64,000 bases of DNA from Zizania palustris. Taxonomy: Eukaryota > Streptophyta > Magnoliopsida > Poales > Poaceae. The notes under the pieces were generated by a model that ran no database searches, had not been told where the DNA came from, and worked only from the letters and a program-made list of their open reading frames with translations. How positions within the stretch are numbered: position 1 is the stretch's first letter; each line of letters starts with the position of its first letter. The DNA lies in contig JAAALK010000286.1 of NCBI GenBank assembly GCA_019279435.1, positions 28,023,712-28,087,711 on the forward strand. The letters run 5' to 3'. Of the stretch, positions 21,903 through 31,598 are shown piece by piece. Both the position numbers and the translations under genes were made by a program.

Positions 21903-22985
21903 CCATTGAAGATTTTAGCAAAGTAGAAAAATTAGGTCAAGACTTCTCGTCGGCCGATCCTTTGGAACAAGTAGACATAGGAGATGGTAGTGTTCCAAGG
22001 TCGACGTTTGTAAATCAGAATTTGAGTAGTGATGTAAAGGCCGAAGTAATAAAATTGCTTCGATCGTATGTTGACTGCTTCGCATGGGACTACAGCAAGA
22101 TGCCCGGATTAGGCCGAGAGATTGTTGAGCATTGGCTTCCTATCAAACCCGGTTTTAGGCCTTATAAACAGCCGACACGCTGCTTCAATTCGGCCATCTA
22201 TTAGCGGCAGGTTTTATTAGGCCATGCAGGGACGTAGAATGGGTCGCTAACATCATGCCTATCGAGAAGAAGGAGAGTGGAAAGATCGGCATCTGCGTCG
22301 ACTTTAGGGATTTAAACAAAGCCACTCTGAAAGACGAGTATCCCATGCCAATAGCCGACATGTTGATCAACGATGCCTCAGGACACAAAGTACTAAGTTT
22401 TCTTGATGGCAACGCTGGTTATAATCAAATCTTTATGGCTGATGAAGAGGACGTTTTCAGGACGACCTTTCATTGCCCTAGTTTTGTCGGCTTGTTCGAG
22501 TGGGTTGTAATGACCTTTGGTTCAAAGAATGCCGGCGCCACATAACAACGTGCCATGAACTTAATCTTTCACGACTTGCAAGGGGTTATGTTAGAGGTTT
22601 ATATAGATGATGTTGTGGTCAAATCGGTTGCTATGGGGAACCATCTAGCCGATTTGAGAGTCGCTTTTGAAAGAATGTGCTAGTATGGTTTAAAAATGAA
22701 CTCACTCAAGTGTGCTTTTGGCGTGTCGGCGGGCAAGTTCTTGGGATTCATGATCCATGAAAGAGGCATGGAAATCGATCCTAAGAGGCTTGAGAAAATT
22801 AGAGGATGTTTAGCGCCAACATGTAAGAAAGATGTGCAGAAACTGCTAGGCAAGGTTAATTATTTGCGACGCTTTATATCTAACTTGTCTGGCAAAATTG
22901 ATGCTTTTGTCCTGATATCCGGCTAAAAAATGAATCTGAGTTCACTTGGGGGCCATGTCATCAACGCGCCTTTGAGAAAATCAAA
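21903..22985 (+). pseudogene. G1 reverse transcriptase
   Basis: RT pieces in order: DYSKMPGLGREIVEHWLP, then after a stop at 22202 ICVDFRDLNKATLKDEYPMP, SFLDGNAGYNQIFM, EWVVMTFGSKNAGAT, catalytic LEVYIDDVVVKS and GKFLGFMIHERGMEIDP. Stops include TAA at 22543 (Tyr expected from G2) and TAG at 22681 (Tyr expected). The YIDD box is intact although the gene is dead. Confidence 0.85.
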
Positions 22986-23861
22986 GAGTGCTTATCGACG
23001 CCACTGGTAGTAAGGGCGCCGAAGGCTGGGATTCTGTTTCGGCTTTATATCGCCATGGAGGAGAATGTGATCGGAGCCGTGTTGACTCAATACATTGAAG
23101 GAAAAGAGTACATCATCACCTTCTTGAGTCATCGACTTCTAGATGCTGAGACAAGGTACGTGTTTGTGGAGCGTTTGTTTTTATGCCTTTATTATGCATG
23201 TACCAAATTGCATCACTATATTCTCCCTAGCACATGTGTTGTCACTTGCCAAACGGATGTCATATAGTACATGTTGCAAAAGCCGATTCTAAGTGGTAGA
23301 ATCGGCAAGTGGGCATATGCGTTGATTGTATACGATTTGGCTTATGAACCGTTGAGAGCTATGAAAGGCCAGATCGTTGCTAACTTTATAGTAGATCACC
23401 ATGTAGATGTCAATTGGAGTAGCGAAGTCGCTTTGATTGAGGTATTACCATGGAAACTTTATTTTGATGGTTCGGCTTGCAAAAATGGCCAAGGTATTGG
23501 AGTGGTCCTCGTACCACCGAATGGTATGCACTTTGAGACCTCGGCCCATCTAGAATTTCACTCAACTAATAATCAAGCCAAATATGAAGCCCTGTTGTTA
23601 GGTCTTGAGTTTTTGAACTCCATGGATGTGAAATATTTTCGTGCATATGGTGATTCTTTATTAGTTGTGCAACAAGTCGCTAAACTTGCTAAATGTTTTA
23701 ATGGTCTACTAAATAGCTACTTGGACAAGTGTCTATACCTAATTTCCACCTTTGATGATTTTGAGATTACTCTTGTATCTAGAGAAGCCAACTCACTTGC
23801 AAATGACTTGGCTCAACAAGCATCAGGCTATCAAATTAGGAAAGGTAAATTTTGCACATGA
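22986..23861 (+). pseudogene. G1 RNase H and second RNase H
   Basis: First RNase H block: VIGAVLTQYIEGKEYIITFL, ETRYVFVERL. Then SGRIGKWAYALIVYDLAYEPL as connection, and a second RNase H with LYFDGSACKNGQGIGVVLV, NNQAKYEALLLGLEFL, AYGDSLLVVQQVAKL and REANSLANDLAQQASGY. The dual RNase H marks the Tat lineage. Stops at 23266 and 23859. Confidence 0.85.
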
Positions 23862-23889
23862 GAAAAGCCGATGCTTGGAGACGATGTAT

Positions 23890-24065
23890 CATCCAAGAGT
23901 ACTAACGTCGGTCTGACCGGCCTTGTAAGCACGGTTAGACCACCCTTGCATCCCCGGTCCAACTGGCCATGTCAGGCCGGTCAGACTGACCCGTGCCAGC
24001 CATCCAGCAATAGCTGGTCGAACAGGGCCAACATGGCCGGTCCGACTGACCGTGGTCAAGAGTGT
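23890..24065 (+). repeat. GGTCNGACC-type palindromic repeats in G1 RNase H/integrase spacer
   Basis: A cluster of short motifs on the theme CCGGTC(T/A/C)GACCGGCC, for example CGGTCTGACCGG, GGCCGGTCAGACTGACC and GGCCGGTCCGACTGACC. Similar clusters lie at the same place in G2 (62740-62828) and in the LTR at 32780-32885 and 33370-33750. Confidence 0.75.
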
Positions 24066-24089
24066 TTAGCACTCGTGGGGCAGGTCCAA

Positions 24090-24385
24090 ATGGAAAATCT
24101 AGAGGCCAATTATAGTGGGAATTTGGCCATTGCTCCTTTGATCAGTAAGGACTATTGGAGGATCCCAATCGTTCAATATTTAAGAAATCTGAGCCAAAAG
24201 GTTGATCGGAAGGTTCGACGACAAGCATTCAAATTTGTTTTGCTTGACGATGTGTTGTATTGCGAGACTATCGATGGAGTACTTTTGAAGTGTTTGGACT
24301 CCAATCAAGCTAGAGTTGTTGTAGGCGAAGTTCATTAAGGGCTTTGCGGTACTCATTAGTCGGCCCCAAAAATGAGTTGGATGGT
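24090..24385 (+). pseudogene. G1 integrase N-terminal region (interrupted)
   Basis: DYWRIPIVQYLRNLSQKVDRK, KFVLLDDVLY and ...CGTH form the start of the integrase zinc domain. TAA at 24336 and TAG at 24357-24359 interrupt; in G2 the second position is CAG (63132-63134). The sequence is cut at GAGTTGGATGGT by NA-Tat and resumes at 31599. Confidence 0.8.
24381..24385 (+). repeat. Target-site duplication of NA-Tat
   Basis: ATGGT at 24381-24385 and ATGAT at 31594-31598 flank the element; one mismatch. The uninterrupted G2 sequence at 63150 (GAGTTGGATGCTCAAAAG) shows a single copy. Confidence 0.7.
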
Positions 24386-24605
24386 TGTTGGGGGAATATA
24401 TTTCCCTTAAATAGGAGCCAAATGACGTCAGCCTCCGACAGCCTTCGGCCTAGGGCCTAGCACTGTCGGAGCCTGTTTTTTCTATCTAAGTGTTGTTCCC
24501 AGGTCCCAAGGTGCCTTTCAGGCCTGTAGCTTCGAAGCCCTCCAACCAGGAGGTCCGGCTCGAAGCCCCCGATTCGGCCCCTGGCGAAAGACGCCGAAGG
24601 CCGCC

Positions 24606-24845
24606 TTCCGGGAGCCAAGTCCGGAGGTCACCCTCCGGGAGCCCAGTTCGGAGGCCACCCTCCGGAGCCAGTTCGGAGGCCATCCTCCGGGAGCCAGTCC
24701 GGAGGCCACACTCCGGGAGCCCAGTTCGGAGGCCACCCTCCGGAGCCAATAGGCCACCCTCCGGAGTCCAGTTCGGAGGCCACCCTCCGGAGTAAAGTCC
24801 GGAGACCGCCCTCCGGAGCCAAGTCCGGAGGCCGCCCTCCGGAGC
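24606..24845. repeat. Inverted-repeat-containing tandem units inside NA-Tat LTR
   Basis: About eight imperfect units with alternating CCGGAGGCC and CCTCCGGAG cores, repeated in the other LTR at about 30803-31041. They create strong local hairpin potential in U3. Confidence 0.8.
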
Positions 24846-25144
24846 AGCGCTTCGAAGCCCCCCCCCTTTCGGGTGCACTTCGAAGCCCCCTCCGCAGCCT
24901 CTGCCACAGAGCTCCGACCCTTGTTCGAGGCTCAAGAATATCTAAGTACGGTCCATACCAGGGGCCCCTCCGCCCCTGGTATGTCGTTTAGCCGGTCAAA
25001 GTCTGGCGCAGCCTGACACGTCTGAAAAGCTGTAAAAGCTGTCTGGTACCCGTGTGCAGTAGTTAGCCCCCTTTCCCTGTCTACCCCTATAAGTCTGGGG
25101 GCCTGTAGAGGGTATCCGGGTCTTTTCCTTAAGGCCTACGTGCC

Positions 25145-25152
25145 TATAAAAG
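25145..25152 (+). promoter_or_regulatory. TATA box of NA-Tat LTR
   Basis: TATAAAAG in context GTGCCTATAAAAGCAGG; the second LTR carries the same motif at 31342-31349. Likely promoter for the full-length element RNA. Confidence 0.7.
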
Positions 25153-25398
25153 CAGGGCCAAGCCCTTGTAGCAGGAGAGGCGCTCCAGGGGGTCATGAGA
25201 CCCTGGGTTTATTCTCTTCACAACAAGGCACACCATGCCAAATCCACTACAAACTGGACGTAGGGTTATTATCCCCCAGGGGAGGCCCGAACCAGTATAA
25301 ACCCTATCTCTCCCTGTGAGAACCCATCGAGGTTCATCCTCCGCATCATGCTCCATCACAGAAAAACCTGCTGGAACTAACGCAATTGTTCCAACAAT

Positions 25399-25416
25399 TG
25401 GCGCCGTCCATGGGGA
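25399..25416 (+). other. NA-Tat primer binding site
   Basis: TGGCGCCGTCCATGGGGA, two bases after the LTR; three substitutions from the Tat-A1/Tat-A3 PBS. It fixes the plus orientation of the element. Confidence 0.8.
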
Positions 25417-25698
25417 CTTAGACTAAAAGCTAAGTTCTCTACCACTGCCTGCAATTCGAAGCACGCCTGCGGGGGGAGCTTCGAAGCTTTCTGCTTCGCA
25501 GTCCGAAGGCCAATTTTCGCCTTCCCTTGCCCTCCGCATACCGGGGCTCGCCCCCCAGCAAGGGGCTCCGCTTTGTGCGTCAGAAGTCGTCGAGGTCCCT
25601 AGGGGCTACGAGGCCAACCTTCAGCCATCTCGCGAGGTATGTCCGCTGTCCGAAGCACTACCTCGACGTGCCATGTCGTAATCATTTTAATGCATTTT
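25417..25698 (+). other. NA-Tat leader region
   Basis: About 280 bp after the PBS without a coding frame or gag similarity. Probably the retained packaging region; this is inference. Confidence 0.5.
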
Positions 25699-26075
25699 CG
25701 AAGCCTTGCTTCGCCCCAGAAAAATCGAACCCGAAGCCTTGCTTCGCCTTATTTAAAATCCGAAGCACCGCTTCGCCGTGTTGAAAAACCGAAGCCTTGC
25801 TTCGCCTTGTTTAAAAAAAAAACCGAAGCCTTGCTTCGCCTTATTTAAGAACCGAAGCCTTGCTTCGCCTTATTTAAAACCCGAAGCCTTGCTTCGCCTT
25901 ATTTAAAAACCGAAGCCTTGCTTCGCCTTATTAAAATCCGAAGCACCGCTTCGTCTCGTTTGAAAAACCGAAGCCATGCTTCGGCGTATTAAAATCCGAA
26001 GCACTGCTTCGCCTTATTGAAAAACTGAAGCACTGCTTCACTTTATTTAAAAAACCGAAGCCTCGCTTCGCTTTT
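25699..26075. repeat. 29-bp tandem array with hairpin units in NA-Tat
   Basis: Thirteen units, average 29 bp, each carrying GAAGC-CTT-GCTTC (or variants ACC, CAT, ACT, CTC in the loop) followed by GCCTTATTTAAAA. Each unit can fold into a five-base-pair hairpin. The array lies on the 3' side of the antisense gene, like the arrays at 327-805 and 41060-41440, but with an unrelated sequence. Confidence 0.9.
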
Positions 26076-26200
26076 CAAATTCCGGAGCACTCCTCCGAAG
26101 GCTACACAGCGCCTCCGGGCCCGTAGCAGCTAGCTTTGAGGCTTCCGAGCGACGGCTCGGCAAGTCCGGGATTCCAGGCTCCGGCCTGACGCATCCCCGG

Positions 26201-26268
26201 GTCGAAGGTGGCCCAGGGTCGAAGGTGGCCCAGAGTCGAAGGTGGCTCAGAGTCGTAGGTGGCTCAAC
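26201..26268. repeat. 17-bp tandem repeat, four copies
   Basis: Four consecutive 17-bp units on the theme GTCGAAGGTGGCCCAGA, the last two with small changes. Confidence 0.85.
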
Positions 26269-26847
26269 ATATCACAGGTTCGGTGAATCCACACCAAATA
26301 TCCTTTTCACTACAGGACCAAGCTCCAGAAGCCTTGCTTCGCTATCTAAACACGCACCGGAGCCCCGCTTCGTGTGACGTGATCTAAGCTGAAAAACTAA
26401 GCTTATCGAAGTCAGACTTCGCTAAAAAAATCTAAGTGCGTTCAGGGCCTCGCCCACGCACAGCATCCCAATCCCGGCATGCCGAAGCATGCTTCGCTCA
26501 AATTGGTTATGCGGAAGCCTTGCTTCGCACCAAATTGATGCGTTCGGAGCCCGTAAGAGGCCTTCGCTCGGTACAAATCCAAATATCCGAAGCCGCCGAA
26601 AAGGCGCACCCCTTCGCATGTTTATTTTTTGCCCGCACCAGCAACGGTTAAGTCCCTAGCTGCCACGAGCAAAAGGGGGGAAGAATGTATGCGAGGTGTG
26701 CGAGTGTAATGCGCAGTACGAGCGTGACAAGCTAAGCGTTCGAAGCCAAACAATGCAAAACATACAAACGAAGTATGCAAATATAATAAACTCCGTTCAT
26801 TAAGAGACAATTGAGAAGTATGTTACAAACATGCTTCGAAAACAAAG
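26269..26847. other. NA-Tat spacer downstream of antisense gene
   Basis: No coding sequence recognised. It contains scattered GAAGC/GCTTC motifs. The part next to 26848 is AT-rich and presumably includes the 3' end of the antisense transcript. Confidence 0.45.
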
Positions 26848-29800
26848 CTACGAGTAATCTGTGTCTAAGCCTAAAAAGAACCGAGTGCGAGGCCCCAACC
26901 CTCGCTTGCCTCTCCTTCGGCGGGGGCCCCCTCGGCTGGATGTTGCCTCGTCGGAGCCCGCTCTCCCTCGACCGGCCCGTCCAGGCTCTGAAGCCCACAG
27001 GCTTCGACTTCCACTTCGCAGGTCGCTCCAAGTTCGCGAAGCAGGCGGGGCCGTGTCGAAGGCAGAAAAGTCTAGGGCTTCGTCGCTCGCTAAGGCCGCT
27101 CGCGAAGGCAAAGGTAAAGGGCTCTGAAGGGGCTCTGCCTTCACAGCGGCTAGCAAATCCTAAGCTATTTCGGAGATGGCTTCGCCCCTAGGCCCCCTTG
27201 GAAGCTTAAACCGAGGGGGGCCTTCAGACCTAGCTACTTCAAGAATCGCCCACAGTTGTCGAAGTCCTTCAGAGTCCTCGAGGACTTTGAGGTCTATGCT
27301 CGAAGGCTGAGCCTGGGCAGGTATAAAAAACCCCCACATTCATATTAATAAACCGATAAGTTTTTACAAAGCCTACAGCTAGGTATTACATGGAAGCCTA
27401 AGGAGATCTACACCTTCGGAGGCGGAGGCGTCGAGGTCGAAGGCTTGTCCGAGTCGGCGGGCCCCTTGAACAGGCGTTGTCGAAGGGCCTTCATGAGGTC
27501 AAGGACTGCCTCGCAGCCTTGCTCCTTCCAAGGTTCCTGCAACCGCCGCCAGGCCCCGCGGACTTCGCCCGGAGGCGTCACCAAGTGCGGACCCCCGAAG
27601 GCTACTGGGGTCACGGAGGTCGCAGCCCGAAGGTGGTCACACCCCGCGGCATGGAGCAGGTGCAACACCCCTTGGCCCGCGACGCGACCGGCCATAAGAG
27701 CGAAGCCCGTCAGCGCTTCGTCCGCTACCGAAGCGGCGGTCTTCAAGAAATCGGCGCGGTCCCCAATCGGGTCCCGGTCGCCAAAATCCGGAGTCCGGCA
27801 CTCGGTCCCTATCTTCTCAAGGACCTCGGTCAGGCTCTGGGTGGCCTCGCCAAGATTAGCCACGACGAAGCTCTCAAGATCCCGAGCCCGCTGGCAGAGC
27901 TCCTCGTTCTCCTTCGCCTGACGGGCCTCGGCGTCCTTCGAAGCTTGGAGCTCCGCGCGGAGCCGAGCCGTCTCCGAAGCCAAGGCTTCCTTCGCCTCAG
28001 TAGCCGAAGCCTCAGCCCGCCTCCGCTTCTCAGCTTCCTCCAAGACCTCGCGGCGAAGGGCCTCCTTCTCTTCTGCGAGGCGCTCCATCCGCCTATCAGC
28101 AGCAGTCGAAGCTGCCGCGTTCAGTGCGAAGGCCTGCAGAAAGTCAAGACACCTTAAGTATTAACCAGGGGACAAAGTATAGTTCGAAGCTGCAAGGGGC
28201 TTTGCTCACCCGCAGGAGGACTTCGTTCGAACTGACGAAGAGATCCGCGGGGTCCTGGTGGCTAAGCTGGGCCACCAAGTCCCCCTCCTCCGCAGAAGCA
28301 CAAGCCTCGCGGAAACCGCGGATCGCCGCCACCGTCACACCTCCCCTCGGCTTGAAAGGGTGAATCACCGCCACGGTGGTCTCCGCGGGCTTCGGCGAGG
28401 CAGGGCTCAGGCCCACCACGTCGACATCCTCCTCACCTCGAGGGACCGCATGGCCTCCGTCGCCCTCGCCGTCAGACGAAGTGCTCTCGGACTCCGACTC
28501 ACTGCTGCTGCTGCTGCTGTTGCTTGAAGCTTCCGCGGGCTTCGCTTCGGCGGGCTTTGATCCACCTTCGCCTGCCGGCCTCGCCATAGCGGGCCTTGCA
28601 TCATCTTCGTCCTCTACAGGAGGCCAAGTCAAAACCTGCATATTGAAGAGAAGCATGCAAAAAGAAAAAGGGTTTACCATCATCAGAGATCTCTTGGAAG
28701 GAAGCAGGGGCTAAGTGTGTCCTCCAGCTCCCTCGCTGCGAAGCTGGCGCATCCACCTCCGCGCCCAAAGTTGGTTCCACCGGGGCATCCGTGGCCTCCT
28801 TGGCAGCAGGAGTGCGCGCGTCGGCCTCCGCCTCCGAAGTCCTCACCGCCAGGGGCTTCGCGGCCTTCTTGGGGGTCGGAGTAGCTGCGGGCTTCGCCGT
28901 AGCCTCCCCCGAGGCGTCCGGTTCGTCCTCGTCCCCTCTCTTCCTCTTGGCTCTGGCCGACGAGGTGCCCAGGTGGCCGAAGTCCGGCAGAGCTGGGAGC
29001 CCTCCGAGGTCGAGCGCGCTCCATACTCTGTTCCAGCGCTCCCAGGACCCCACCAGGGCGAGGCGCTGGTTCTGCTCCTCGGGGGTCGGAGTCCCGACGA
29101 CTCGGTCCGCCGCCGCGATGGCCTCCTCCGGGGTCCTCATGTCGAGGTCGGCTACACGAAAAGGTTGAGTTAGGAGCGAAGTATTCGAAGTATTAAAAGC
29201 AAGAAGAGCGCGAAGCCTTACAGAAACGGTCGAAGGCCAGCTCGCTGAGTTCACCTCGACCCGAAGCCTGGAAGAGGCCCTCCGGCCAAGAGCGCGCGAG
29301 GGGGCTGAGCCGAAGGGTGATGAACTCCTCCGCGAGGTCCCTCATGCTCATCTTCGCCGCCACCCTTCGGAGCAGCGAGATCCTCGATTGAAGGAGGCCT
29401 TCGCTGGTCTTCACCACGCCTTCGCGCCGGTACAGGATGTGGGCGTTGGTACTCCGAAGGGAAGAGTTCGCGCCGACGGAGGCGTAGAACCACTCTTGAT
29501 CCCATCTCGAATACCACTTGTTGTTTACAGCCCTCGCAGGGAAGGCGTCCTGGAACTCCTTCCAGAGCTGGAAGTTGGCGCTGCCGAAGGCCAGCGCCCT
29601 CTTGACGCGGTCCGTCCCCTCCCTGGGCTTCGGCTGGCAGTTGGCGTCGTGAAGGGCGACGAAGACATCCGCGCGGCCCTCGCAGCCTTCGGCCCGCATG
29701 GCCCACTCGAAGACAGCTAGCCTCGCCACTGCATTGGGCGAAAGCTGAGGAAGCTCGAGGTTGTAGGCCTTGAGGACTTCGCTCAGCATCCCCACTGCGG

Positions 29801-30131
29801 GCAGTCCAAGGCCAGCCTCGAAGAAGGCTTCGAACACCACCACTTCATCAGCACGAGGCTTCGGTACGGCCTCTGATTTCTCTGGAACTCTTAGTTGGAT
29901 TTTCGCTGCAATCTTCCCCTCGCAGGCCCTCCGGACGGACTCCTCCGTGGAAATCGAAGCCCTCATTTCCAGGGTCTGCTCGAACTTGTCGGAGGGCGTC
30001 CGAAGGTCCCTCGGCCCCAGCCGCCTAACCGCAGGCTTCGCTGCCGCGGCTGCTGCTGCCGCTACCTGCACTTGGGCGGAGCCCGAGCTCGAGCCCAAAG
30101 CCAGGGGCCTCACCACTGCCTTCTTCGGCAT
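26848..30131 (-). CDS. Tat antisense gene in NA-Tat, five exons, one premature stop
   Basis: Proposed exons, all phase-consistent: 30131-29222, 29151-28678, 28613-28210, 28133-27414 and 27312-26848, total 2,973 nt (991 codons with the stop). Introns use GT-AG: GTAAGG, GTAAAC, GTGAGC and GTGTAG donors; TAG, TAG, GCAG and CCAG acceptors. I prefer the ATG at 30131 (MPKKAVVRP) over 30263 because the TATA box lies only about 25 bp before 30263 and the copy at 37077 starts at the matching place. Protein: poly-Ala near residue 24, a conserved block near 97-150 (VVFEAFFEAGLGLPAV, QLSPNAVARLAVFEW) resembling the plant 'putative gypsy-type transposon' family (Pfam Transposase_28), NKWYSRWDQEWFY near 205, KRKR-type basic motif in exon 2, Ser/Glu-rich exon 3, coiled coil opening exon 4, basic C-terminus. 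One TAG at 27162-27160 truncates the last exon. Biochemical role unknown. Confidence 0.75.
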
Positions 30132-30288
30132 CCTGATCAGACTTCGGCTCGAAGGGCTAAAAGATGGCGAAGGGCTAGAAGCCAGCGGAGGTCGCTCTGC
30201 GAAGCTAGGAGGAAAATGAGAGCGAAGGTTGTAAGGCGGTGAGAAAGAAGCGAATGAAAGCATGCCGGAGCCACCCGCGGTAAGTCCC

Positions 30289-30296
30289 TATTTATA
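30289..30296 (-). promoter_or_regulatory. TATA box of the antisense gene in NA-Tat
   Basis: The complement of TATTTATA reads TATAAATA in context GCGCCTATAAATAGGG, 158 bp upstream of the ATG at 30131 and inside the element, not in the LTR. The Tat-A3 copy has TATATAATA at 36917-36925, 152 bp upstream of its ATG. The conserved spacing supports an independent antisense promoter. Confidence 0.7.
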
Positions 30297-30571
30297 GGCG
30301 CGGTAAGAATTCCAACCGTCATGGGCCGAGCCCACCGCCAGATGGGCCTCCGGCGAAAGCAAGTCGAGCCCAAGCAAGGTAACGGTAACTTTTTTGACCG
30401 TTGCGGAGCCGTTCGGGCTCCCCGAGGCCGCTCTAGCACGAGCATTTATTACCCCCGGGTATCGAGGTCACCTCCGGTCCAGGCTCCGAAGGTATGTCTT
30501 CTCTGAGGTTATGTTTTCTGGTCATTTGTCTTAAAGGCGCGTGCACCCCTTCGTACCGAAGGCCTACACGC

Positions 30572-30581
30572 GAGGGGCTAC
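30572..30581 (+). other. NA-Tat polypurine tract
   Basis: GAGGGGCTAC directly before the 3' LTR at 30582. Tat-A3 has the same sequence next to its 3' LTR (complement of 36561-36570). An interrupted purine run, but conserved in position. Confidence 0.7.
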
Positions 30582-31593
30582 TGTTGGGGGAATATATTTC
30601 CCTTAAACAGGAGCCAAATGACGTCAGCCTCCGACAGCCTTCGGCCTAGGGCCTAGCACTGTTGGAGCCTGTTTTTTCTATCTAAATGTTGTTCCCAGGT
30701 CCCAAGGTGCCTTTCAGGCCTGTAGCTTCGAAGCCCTCCAACCAGGAGGTCCGGCTCGAAGCCCCCGATTCGGCCCCTGGCGAAAGACGCCGAAGGCCGC
30801 CTTCCGGGAGCCAAGTCCGGAGGTCACCCTCCGGGAGCCCAGTTCGGAGGCCACCCTCCAGAGCCAGTTCGGAGGCCATCCTCCGGGAGCCAGTCCGGAG
30901 GCCACACTCCGGGAGCCCAGTTCGGAGGCCACCCTCCGGAGCCAATAGGCCACCCTCCGGAGTCCAGTTCGGAGGCCACCCTCCGGAGTCAAGTCAGGAG
31001 ACCGCCCTCCGGAGCCAAGTCCGGAGGCCGCCCTCCGGAGCAGCGCTTCGAAGCCCCCCCCCCTTTCGGGTGCACTTCGAAGCCCCCTCCGCAGCCTCTG
31101 CCACAGAGCTCCGACCCTTGTTCGAGGCTCAAGAATATCTAAGTACGGTCCATACCAGGGGCCCCTCCGCCCCTGGTATGTCGTTTAGCCGGTCAAAGTC
31201 TGTCGCAGCCTGACACGTCTGAAAAGCTGTAAAAGCTGTCTGGTACCCGTGTGCAGTAGTTAGCCCCCTTTCCCTGTCTACCCCTATAAGTCTGGGGGCC
31301 TGTAGAGGGTATCCGGGTCTTTTCCTTAAGGCCCGCGTGCCTATAAAAGCAGGGCCAAGCCCTTGTAGCAGGAGAGGCGCTCCAGGGGGTCATGAGACCC
31401 TGGGTTTATTCTCTTCACAACAAGGCACACCATGCCAAATCCACTACAAACTGGACGTAGGGTTATTATCCCCCAGGGGAGGCCCGAACCAGTATAAACC
31501 CTATCTCTCCCTGTGAGAACCCATCGAGGTTCATCCTCCGTATCATGCTCCATCACAGAAAAACCTGCTGGAACTAACGCAATTGTTCCAACA
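30582..31593 (+). repeat. 3' LTR of NA-Tat
   Basis: 1,012 bp, about 99% identical to 24386-25396. Ends CCAACA at 31593, followed by the duplicated ATGAT and then G1 integrase. Confidence 0.9.
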
Positions 31594-31598
31594 ATGAT

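Larger units (their letters stand above)
24386..25396 (+). repeat. 5' LTR of NA-Tat
   Basis: 1,011 bp, TGTTGGGGGAATA...GTTCCAACA. It includes a run of about 28-30-bp units built on TTCGGAGGCCACCCTCCGG (24606-24845), each able to pair GGAGG with CCTCC, and a TATA box at 25145-25152. Confidence 0.9.
24386..31593 (+). mobile_element. NA-Tat: gag-pol-less LTR element carrying an antisense gene
   Basis: A 7,208-bp element with LTRs 24386-25396 and 30582-31593, PBS at 25399-25416, and a polypurine-like GAGGGGCTAC at 30572-30581, the same sequence that precedes the 3' LTR of Tat-A3. It has no gag, protease, RT, RNase H or integrase on either strand. The internal 5.2 kb holds tandem repeats (25699-26075 and 26201-26268) and a five-exon gene on the minus strand (30131-26848). 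The two LTRs show about ten substitutions and one indel over 1 kb (by eye), so it moved recently. Inference: mobilised in trans by a Tat element related to Tat-A1 or Tat-A3. Confidence 0.9.

Noticed and set aside
24490..24795. Open frames on both strands in the NA-Tat LTRs
   Set aside because: Encoded by the inverted tandem units, duplicated in both LTRs, low complexity.
26811..30242. Several GC-rich plus-strand open frames opposite the NA-Tat antisense gene
   Set aside because: They are shadows of the minus-strand exons: only the minus-strand frames have splice-consistent phases and similarity to the Tat-A3 copy.
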